A stretch of 10,084 bases of DNA, from assembly GCA_036939355.1 (NCBI GenBank), contig JALLAP010001660.1, forward strand, positions 1 to 10,084. Reading direction: 5' to 3'. Made by a program: the position numbers and the translations under genes. The notes under the pieces were generated by a model. That model did no database searches and had not been told where the DNA came from. It saw nothing but the letters and a program-made list of their open reading frames with translations. Below are positions 1-5,606 of the stretch, in pieces. Source of the stretch: Thalassiosira profunda. Taxonomy: Eukaryota > Bacillariophyta > Thalassiosirophyceae > Thalassiosirales > Thalassiosiraceae. The first letter of the stretch is position 1. Each line of letters starts with the position of its first letter.

Positions 1-1770
1 CATCTGGTACGCCTCCACGGGCTGCACCTCGCGCTCCGCCACGTCGTGCGCGTCGACGTCATCCAGATTGTCGCCGAAAGCATCGTCGCCCCCACCTCCA
101 AAGTCGACAGGCTCCTCGCGTTCTGGAGCCCCCTCGTTTTCCACTGGAGCGGCGGCCGGAGCGGCGGCGGCCGGAGCGGCGGCGGCCGGAGCAGCGGCAG
201 CCGGAGCAGCGACGGCGTTGGCAACATCTACTGGAGCTGCAGGGCGCTGTGCGACAGTGATCGGGTTCTGCTTTGGAGCGGCAACGGCACCAGACCTGCT
301 CCTTTTCCCGGGCGGAACGTCGTCGTGGCCAGACGACTCGTTCTTCCTCTTGCTCCGGCCGGACTTTTGGGCAATGGCACCAGACCTGCTCCTTTTCCCC
401 TCGCTCTTCCTCTTGCTCCGGCCGGACTTCTCCGAGGACGTTGGCATGGTCCTGCGCTTTTTGGCGGATAGAGAGGCCAATTGCGCGCCCTTCCTCTTCC
501 CGCAGACCGTTCCCATCCCCACGACGACATTTGCCCTCTTGGAATCAGGAAACGATCGAGTGTCAGGGGACTTCCTCATCGAAGCACTCGCAGAGGCAGT
601 GGCCGTCGAGGCCCGCGAGGGGTTGTTGGTGCAATCGCCCAGAGCCGCCCGGTGCTGTTTTCCGGCAGCAGACGAATTAGACGTCGCAGGCTCGACGCTC
701 TCCGCTCGCTTCTCCGCTACGCAAGCAGCTCGGCTGGCCTTCTGCCTGCTGAGGGCGTCCTCGCGGCGGCCCAGTTGCTTGGCTTCGGCGTCGATGCCGC
801 GCTTGAAGGCCTTCTTCCGGCGGAGGGTACGCGAGCACGGAGCAGGCACGTTGGCGCTTGATGGAGTCTTGGTCTCGACGTTCGCTTCGGTCTCTTCGGG
901 CTCGGCGGTCTCTTCATTGTCGCGAAGGTGAGCAGCAGCTGCCTCCAGCGTGGCCAAATGTTCGTCGCAGGCGGCTTTGAAGGCGGCTAGGTCTTCAGGG
1001 ATCCCCCACTCCCAAACGTCGTCAAGCAAAGTGACGAGGTGGGCGGGCAGGTCTCCGTGCTGCTTCATGGCATCAACCTTGGCGCCGCAGGCTTTCCAGA
1101 CCTCCTGCTGCTTTTTCCGAGCCAGTTTGAAGCCACTGCGCATCTCGTGGTTGTAATCGATCTGTACACGTCGCGGGTAATTCCGGTCCTTGTCCTCGAG
1201 GTAATACTCGCGGGGGTGGTCGTTGAAGTTAAAGTCAACGTCGCTTTCGTTCCACGTTAGGCGCTGGTCAATGGCACGCACAGCGTCACCGTGCGTCTTC
1301 CACCAGACGGGGTTGATGATGGACTTGAGGCAAGCCATCTTCTCTTCTTTGCTGAGGCTGTCAGGGTCCGCTCGCCAGTTGGCCAGTTTCTGGAGGGACG
1401 CGTCAGCAGCGCACCACTTGGATGGCTTGAGGATGGAAAGGATGGCGGGCGCCTCCGTGAAGGACGAGGCCTCGTGCGCATCGTCCGAACGAAGAGAAGA
1501 CTCGGCTTGAGCGGCCACGCTCCGTCCCGCCGCCGTTCCAGCGCTCGAGGGCTTCGCCGTGGACTTGACACCCACCGCCGCGGCGCTGCGCTGACCGAGA
1601 CGAAGGAGGCGTTCGCGAGCTGCCGTTTTCGCCGTGGACTTGCCGCTTGGCGCGTACGGCGACTTCTTATTCATGGGTGGGCGGCGAGAGCGCTTCTTCG
1701 CCGTCGACGGTGTCGCCACCGCCGCGGCGCTGCGGCCGGGGCGGGAAGAGGTGGTTGCTGAAGCGAGCAT
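1..1770 (-). CDS. Unrecognised basic, low-complexity protein, C-terminus off the window (590 residues visible)
   Basis: I do not recognise this protein. The minus-strand frame is open from an ATG at 1770 to the left edge, 590 codons with no stop, so the C-terminus is missing. Residues 1-90 are Ala/Ser/Lys-rich with three STAK motifs (22, 45, 70). Residues 110-285 look folded: mostly helical, with conserved-looking aromatics (WC at 119-120, WW at 156-157, WEW at 253-255) and an acidic-aromatic stretch around 172-192. Residues 286-500 are charged and low-complexity, with basic clusters that could be nuclear localisation signals (KKRSRR 25-30, RRKK 317-320, KKRR 437-440) and a duplicated SGRSKRK/GKRSRSGA module. 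Residues 511-542 are an Ala-Pro linker, followed by an acidic, Gly/Asp-rich end. A nuclear or nucleic-acid-binding role is inference from composition only. An overlapping 191-codon frame on the same strand is poorer in quality. GC-rich codon use matches the neighbours. Confidence 0.75.
   Translation of the reverse strand, partial: MLASATTSSRPGRSAAAVATPSTAKKRSRRPPMNKKSPYAPSGKSTAKTAARERLLRLGQRSAAAVGVKSTAKPSSAGTAAGRSVAAQAESSLRSDDAHEASSFTEAPAILSILKPSKWCAADASLQKLANWRADPDSLSKEEKMACLKSIINPVWWKTHGDAVRAIDQRLTWNESDVDFNFNDHPREYYLEDKDRNYPRRVQIDYNHEMRSGFKLARKKQQEVWKACGAKVDAMKQHGDLPAHLVTLLDDVWEWGIPEDLAAFKAACDEHLATLEAAAAHLRDNEETAEPEETEANVETKTPSSANVPAPCSRTLRRKKAFKRGIDAEAKQLGRREDALSRQKASRAACVAEKRAESVEPATSNSSAAGKQHRAALGDCTNNPSRASTATASASASMRKSPDTRSFPDSKRANVVVGMGTVCGKRKGAQLASLSAKKRRTMPTSSEKSGRSKRKSEGKRSRSGAIAQKSGRSKRKNESSGHDDVPPGKRSRSGAVAAPKQNPITVAQRPAAPVDVANAVAAPAAAAPAAAAPAAAAPAAAPVENEGAPEREEPVDFGGGGDDAFGDNLDDVDAHDVAEREVQPVEAYQM
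146..215 (-). repeat. 15-base tandem repeat encoding Ala-Pro linker
   Basis: About four and a half imperfect copies of a 15-base unit (plus-strand form GGAGCGGCGGCGGCC) lie inside the unrecognised gene. Read on the minus strand they give a repeating PAAAA pattern. The unit is a multiple of three, so copy number can change without breaking the frame. This is typical of a flexible linker. Confidence 0.85.
281..430 (-). repeat. Two-copy in-frame module repeat encoding basic SGRSKRK/GKRSRSGA units
   Basis: The stretch at 281-369 and that at 371-430 share nearly identical ends: the CACCAGACCTGCTCCTTTTC block at 288 and 378, and the CTTGCTCCGGCCGGACTT block near 349 and 412. Copy one is 27 bases (nine codons) longer in its middle. 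Each copy encodes SGRSKRK followed by GKRSRSGA, so a basic segment has been duplicated in frame, giving two possible nuclear-targeting or RNA/DNA-binding patches. Confidence 0.8.
1553..1734 (-). repeat. Dispersed in-frame repeat encoding RSAAAV...STAK in the N-terminal part
   Basis: A 38-base segment at 1697-1734 recurs at 1553-1590, with identical ends (TTCGCCGT and CACCGCCGCGGCGCTGCG) and a diverged middle. A third partial copy sits at 1628-1644. The two full copies are 144 bases (48 codons) apart, so all are read in one frame and give RSAAAV followed by STAK. This is an old internal duplication at the N-terminus of the unrecognised protein. Confidence 0.75.
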
Positions 1771-2232
1771 CGTGGGCGTTGCAGATGAGGTTGTCAATGG
1801 GATGAATTGTGAGAATTGTGAGAGAAGTGGCGTTGCTTTGCCCGCGAGACCGAGGCAAACGAGGCGTTCCATTCCGCCGAAGGCGGATCCGCTCAGGAAT
1901 GGCGTGAGAAACGAACAGAGAATTGATAGCGGGCGAGGGCAAGACGACAGCAATGCACTCAGCAATCATCGACTCTGCGACCCCCCGGCCGGATCGTCGG
2001 AGCCACCGGCGATGGATCCGACTTCGTCGCCACGCGTCGATCACAAGATTTGGATACTGCTCTGGGGTATCCACCAACGCGTGTCTGCTGTGCATGCACC
2101 GACGGGGGCGACGTTGCACGCGGCGGACGGCGACGGAGCGAGAGTCGGAGAGCGGCGAGAGGATGGCAACCGCGGGGAGCTGATGATGAGAAGGGCGAGA
2201 GAGGAGGAGGAGCGGCGTGGATGAAGCGGCGG

Positions 2233-2270
2233 CGGGGAGCAAGGATGGCGGCGGGGGAGTGGGCGGGGGG
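2233..2270 (+). other. G-rich tract with possible G-quadruplex
   Basis: Four runs of three or more G (GGGG, GGGGG, GGG, GGGGGG) occur within 38 bases on the plus strand. The first loop is long (about 15 bases) and the other two are short (3 and 1). It could fold as a G-quadruplex or simply be a GC-rich promoter tract. Confidence 0.4.
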
Positions 2271-2322
2271 CCGGCGCTAGCCGCCGGATTTTTTGCAAGT
2301 CTCTACGTAAATTCTACGGCGG
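2271..2322. repeat. Nested inverted repeats around an AT-rich core
   Basis: CCGGCG (2271-2276) and CGCCGG (2282-2287) are perfect 6-base arms around a 5-base loop. The right arm overlaps CCGCCG (2281-2286), which pairs with CGGCGG at 2317-2322 across an AT-rich 30-base interval. That interval holds TTTGCAA (2292-2298) and TCTACGTAAA (2302-2311). The arms are short and could be chance in GC-rich DNA, but the enclosed motifs recur in the promoter region at 5224-5606. Confidence 0.45.
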
Positions 2323-2330
2323 AATAGGTA

Positions 2331-2691
2331 GTATGGGCCAAACTTCAACTCCGTCTTTTCTTCTCCTTCTCCTCGATCCCCTCACGCCGTGCCGACGAGG
2401 AGACCTTCTCCTCGGCCGCCATCACCGGAGGAAGACTTGCGAGCTGAGTCTCAACCATTCTTTGAGCACAAACAACACAAGAATGCGCAGGTGTCTCAGC
2501 TTGCAACTTCTTACTTTCCAGCGCTGCCGGAAGGGCTGATCTTGCCTAAGCTGTGCTCACTTGAACTTTGCTGAGAAAGAGTCAGTCTTTCCTCTAACTT
2601 CTTACAATGGCGGCAACAAAGCTGCATCTTCTATTTCTATGACCCAACCGATGCAGGAATCCAAACAAATCCTTACCGTGTCCTAAGCAAA
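2331..2691. other. Intergenic stretch downstream of the antiporter, no gene assigned
   Basis: The minus-strand antiporter ends at 2692, so this stretch should hold its 3' UTR and terminator. Frames of 60-70 codons on the plus strand are Leu/Arg-rich without motifs. A 10-base direct repeat AACTTCTTAC occurs near 2503 and 2598. The plus strand has a pyrimidine tract ending in CAG near 2510-2520 that resembles a splice acceptor, but no fitting donor or coding exon goes with it. I see no RNA gene. Confidence 0.4.
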
Positions 2692-5223
2692 TCACCATTC
2701 TGCATCCTTTTCAGAACCCTTGTCCGAGCCATTGTTCTCTGAGGCAGTCTCCGAAACATCCTCCGATATCGTCTGCAGCCCCCCGGTGCGAATGAAACCC
2801 TCCAGGCGATGCTCTATCGGCACGTCCTTCTGCGAAAATCTGATGCTCGAATCCTCCAATAGCTCGCCGCTGTATCCCGACCGGATCCTGTGCACCGTCT
2901 CCGGCATGACCCGGATCTTGAACACCTCCCCATTGACAACAAGCTCGGCCGACTGCCCGCCAAGGCCGGTGCCAAATGCTTGGGGTTGAAATCCCGCTGT
3001 ATCTGCCGCTGATGCCTTCGGCTCCGGCGGAGTGATGCCTTTCGGATCGTCAAACAGTGATCCTCCGGTCACCGGAGTCGACCTCATTTTCTGCCGCACC
3101 CTGCGGCGGGTCGTGGTGGGTGGAGTGGGCCCAGCTGCCCCTGCGCCCCCGGTCGCAGCAGGGGCCGGTGCGCCTAGTGACGCCTTGCCATGATCTTCTG
3201 GCGCCGGTCCGTGGTCCAGCGGGATGCCCATTTCCTTCTTAATTTCGTCAAGGGTTTTCTCTTTGGTAGCTGCCATTTGGGCGTTCCTCTTGCCCTCCAG
3301 AGTCTTTGTCGCCTCCTTCGCCAATATGTCCTTAACGCTGGCACGGCCGTCACCACCCACTATGCTCTTTGTCACCACATCTGACTTGGATTTCACTTCC
3401 TCGACGATGGCCTGCAGCACCCCCGGAAACCAGCGGGTCACCTTGACTTTGGCGCCCGGCTGGCGGATGGCTTTCGTCATGGCCTCATTGACCTCCGCGA
3501 TGCGATCTTCGATGGTTTTGCCCTGCGCCTCTTCGTCGGTGTGCAGGAAGCAATCGTCCTGTACAAATATCTCCGTCATGAGGGTGGAGTCGACGCCGCG
3601 CGGGTGCCAGGAGCGGTTGTCAATGACCTCCAGCTTCAGCGCAGTGAGCGTCGAGATGATTTTGGGGATGAGGCCCCAGGTGGAGGCGCACTGGATTTGG
3701 ATGCAGAGGAAGATGATTTTGTTCGCCTCGATGTTCTCCCGCATACGCTTCTCCTGCTCTGTGGGCGACAGGGCCATCGTCTCGTCGATGGTGCCGGCGC
3801 GCTTCCGCTCCATATCCTCCGCTCTCTTTACCAATCGCTCCGCCATTTTGTTAAAGTAAGATATGGTGTATCGCAGGGCGAAGGGAGGGATGATTGTCGA
3901 AATGAGGACAGCCAGGACGATGGACGCGTAGAGGTCAGCACTGATCAGTCCCTGGTCCTTCGAAAAGACGGCGATGACGAACGCAAACTCTCCCTCCGCG
4001 GCCATCGAGAAGCCCGTGATGAAACAGTCCCTCAAGTGCAACCCCTTGAACCGGTCCGTGTTGTTGAAGTTGGGCACCAGAAATCCCACCGCAAGCTTCC
4101 CCGTTAGCGCAATCGTGAACAGCAGGCCGTACCCGATCACCGTCCCGCTCCCAAAGTCCTTGATCGGGACCTGGAAGCCGATGCTCGCCGCGAAGAAGAT
4201 GCGCATGAGCCACTGGAGGACCCGCTTGAACTGACTGACGAAGCGGACGTGCACGTCGTGGTTCCGGCAGAAGACGAGGCCGGAGAGGAAGGCCCCCAGA
4301 AGGAACGAGCTCTTGGCGTAGTAGGTGGCGGGCATCATCCCGAAGAGGATGAGGAACATGAGGCCCAGCCCGGCCGAGCCGTGGTGCTCCTTCTTGATTT
4401 TGGGGAAGAAGAACCGGTCCAGGAAGGGCGGGAGGACGGCGACGGCGACGTACCCGCCTATGATCAGAAAACCCAGCGCCGAAACGATGGGGATCACAAT
4501 CGCGGCCACGGACGCGTCCCCGGCCAGCGCCCCCAATTGGGAAAGGATGATGAGGGCGATCATGTCGTCGATCACGGCCGCGCTGACGATGAGCTGCCCG
4601 ACGGGGGTGTTCACGATCTTCCCCTGCCGCAAAATGTTCATGGCGATGCCCAAGCTCGTCGGTCCAAAGCACGCGCCCGTCGCGATGGAGGCCTTGGTGT
4701 CCTGCCCGATCGCAAAGGCGAGCGCCATGGCGATGACGATGGGGAGGACGGACCCGATGATGGCAATGATCAACCCCCGGCTCCCGATCAATTTGAGCGT
4801 GGTCAGGTCAATGTCGATCCCCGCCTCGACGACCAACAGAATGAGGCCGATCTCGCCCAGCATCACGAAGGAGATGGGATGGGGGACGTACCCCGCGAGG
4901 TTCGGTCCCAGCAAAATGCCCGCGAAGATTTCTCCCACGAGGGAGGGCATTTTCAATAAGCGGGAGGCGATTTGGCCGGCCACGTAGATGCACGCGAAGA
5001 AGATGATGGAGGCGTACAAATCCTCGTACGTGATGTGCGTGGCGTCGACGCCCTCGTCCTCGCCGCCCCCGGCGAGGTTGCGGTAGTGCGCCGAGTTGTC
5101 CCAGTGGTCGGGGTGGTCGAGGAGGTAGTCGTCGGCCCCATCGCTGCCGTCGAGGAACCCGAGCGTCACCGCCCGGGCCTGGGCGACGGCGTCCCAGAGA
5201 AAGGCCTCGATGTGCGTCGTCAT
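2692..5223 (-). CDS. CPA2-family cation/proton antiporter (NapA/Kef-like) with ACT-like cytosolic tail
   Basis: Complete single-exon gene of 843 residues. The ATG at 5223 is supported by an in-frame TAG five codons upstream. Family knowledge: CPA2 antiporters exchange Na+ or K+ for H+ across a membrane. Residues 1-65 are acidic and hydrophilic. Residues 66-450 hold about 13 hydrophobic segments, the NapA number. Asp219-Asp220 (in AAVIDD) match the paired ion-binding aspartates of electrogenic CPA2 proteins, and Lys376 (in TGKLAVGF) matches the lysine that pairs with them in NapA. GEFAFVI at 411-417 is a typical Kef/CPA2 signature. Residues 460-500 look coiled, and 503-600 show a beta-alpha-beta-beta-alpha-beta order like an ACT domain. 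A Pro/Ala-rich linker (672-740) precedes a small beta-rich stretch (758-815) and an acidic end. Membrane location (plasma, vacuole or plastid) cannot be read from the sequence. The gene is divergent from TRAP1. Na+ versus K+ specificity is unresolved; a Kef-type K+ exporter is less likely because of the Asp-Asp pair. Confidence 0.93.
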   Translation of the reverse strand: MTTHIEAFLWDAVAQARAVTLGFLDGSDGADDYLLDHPDHWDNSAHYRNLAGGGEDEGVDATHITYEDLYASIIFFACIYVAGQIASRLLKMPSLVGEIFAGILLGPNLAGYVPHPISFVMLGEIGLILLVVEAGIDIDLTTLKLIGSRGLIIAIIGSVLPIVIAMALAFAIGQDTKASIATGACFGPTSLGIAMNILRQGKIVNTPVGQLIVSAAVIDDMIALIILSQLGALAGDASVAAIVIPIVSALGFLIIGGYVAVAVLPPFLDRFFFPKIKKEHHGSAGLGLMFLILFGMMPATYYAKSSFLLGAFLSGLVFCRNHDVHVRFVSQFKRVLQWLMRIFFAASIGFQVPIKDFGSGTVIGYGLLFTIALTGKLAVGFLVPNFNNTDRFKGLHLRDCFITGFSMAAEGEFAFVIAVFSKDQGLISADLYASIVLAVLISTIIPPFALRYTISYFNKMAERLVKRAEDMERKRAGTIDETMALSPTEQEKRMRENIEANKIIFLCIQIQCASTWGLIPKIISTLTALKLEVIDNRSWHPRGVDSTLMTEIFVQDDCFLHTDEEAQGKTIEDRIAEVNEAMTKAIRQPGAKVKVTRWFPGVLQAIVEEVKSKSDVVTKSIVGGDGRASVKDILAKEATKTLEGKRNAQMAATKEKTLDEIKKEMGIPLDHGPAPEDHGKASLGAPAPAATGGAGAAGPTPPTTTRRRVRQKMRSTPVTGGSLFDDPKGITPPEPKASAADTAGFQPQAFGTGLGGQSAELVVNGEVFKIRVMPETVHRIRSGYSGELLEDSSIRFSQKDVPIEHRLEGFIRTGGLQTISEDVSETASENNGSDKGSEKDAEW

Positions 5224-5606
5224 CGAGCCCCGGGCGATCTATTGCAAACGACGCGCCGCTCGAATGCTGCGGCTGGCGGCGATGCGGCTACCGACGGCAA
5301 AGAATTATGAGATCGCTGGGCGAGGGTGCTGGAGCCGTTCGTTGGGTGTTGTGCTCGGGTTGCGCGTTGTTGCGCTTGGAGGAGGAGGAAGAAAAGCGGC
5401 ACTTTCACTTTCAGCCATCCATTTCTACGTAAAGGAATCGATATTTAGTTTGGAGGGAACTCGTAAGTTAAAATTAACGTAGGAATAAGGTACTTCAAGT
5501 AGAGGTAGAGTATTCGTAGGTACGTACGTATCGCGGTCCTGCGCGGAGCCAAAATCGGCTCGGGCGGGGTCGAGCGCCACAAATCTTTGCAAAGTAGAAG
5601 GCCACG
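5224..5606. promoter_or_regulatory. Divergent promoter region between antiporter and TRAP1
   Basis: This 383-base spacer separates the 5' ends of two divergent genes, so it must contain both promoters and leaders. The middle (about 5420-5530) is AT-richer than the flanks and holds TACGTA at 5426, 5521 and 5525, plus several GTA-step repeats (AGGTACTTC, GTAGGTACGTACG). TACGTA is the A-box form of the ACGT core bound by plant bZIP factors; bZIP binding here is inference. TTTGCAA occurs close to each start codon: 5586-5592 (plus, 14 bases before the TRAP1 ATG) and 5242-5248 (minus, 18 bases before the antiporter ATG). I see no convincing TATA box. Confidence 0.7.

Larger units (their letters stand above)
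1771..2330. other. Non-coding upstream region of the 590-residue gene
   Basis: No convincing gene is seen here. Overlapping short frames on both strands are Arg/Pro/Ser-rich and lack family motifs. Next to the start codon, 1804-1821 is a perfect tandem duplication of GAATTGTGA (CTCACAATT twice on the gene strand). At 1869-1902 CCATTCC and GGAATGG form an inverted repeat, with an alternative inner hairpin TCCGCC-GAA-GGCGGA at 1873-1887. Roughly 2125-2270 is strongly purine-rich on the plus strand. The segment most likely carries the promoter and 5' leader of the minus-strand gene; I cannot place a transcription start. Confidence 0.5.

Noticed and set aside
68..931. Long plus-strand frame of 287 codons at the left edge
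   Set aside because: It is antisense to the longer minus-strand frame, is low-complexity (Ala/Gly runs, then FLLLRPDF repeats) and owes its length to GC-rich repeats. The opposite strand gives a more protein-like product over 590 codons.
1667..2242. Minus-strand frame of 191 codons overlapping the start of the 590-residue gene
   Set aside because: It is rich in Arg, Ser and Pro, has no motif or ordered segment, and overlaps the better-supported gene in another frame.
2488..2520. Possible small intron (GT near 2491 to CAG near 2520)
   Set aside because: It would be about 30 bases, has no convincing branch site within it, and lies in a frame with no recognisable protein.
4249..4987. Plus-strand frames of 220-236 codons opposite the antiporter
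   Set aside because: They are antisense shadows of a strongly conserved membrane protein. Their composition (Asp/Gly/Glu-rich or Met/Pro-rich) follows from the GC-rich codons on the other strand.
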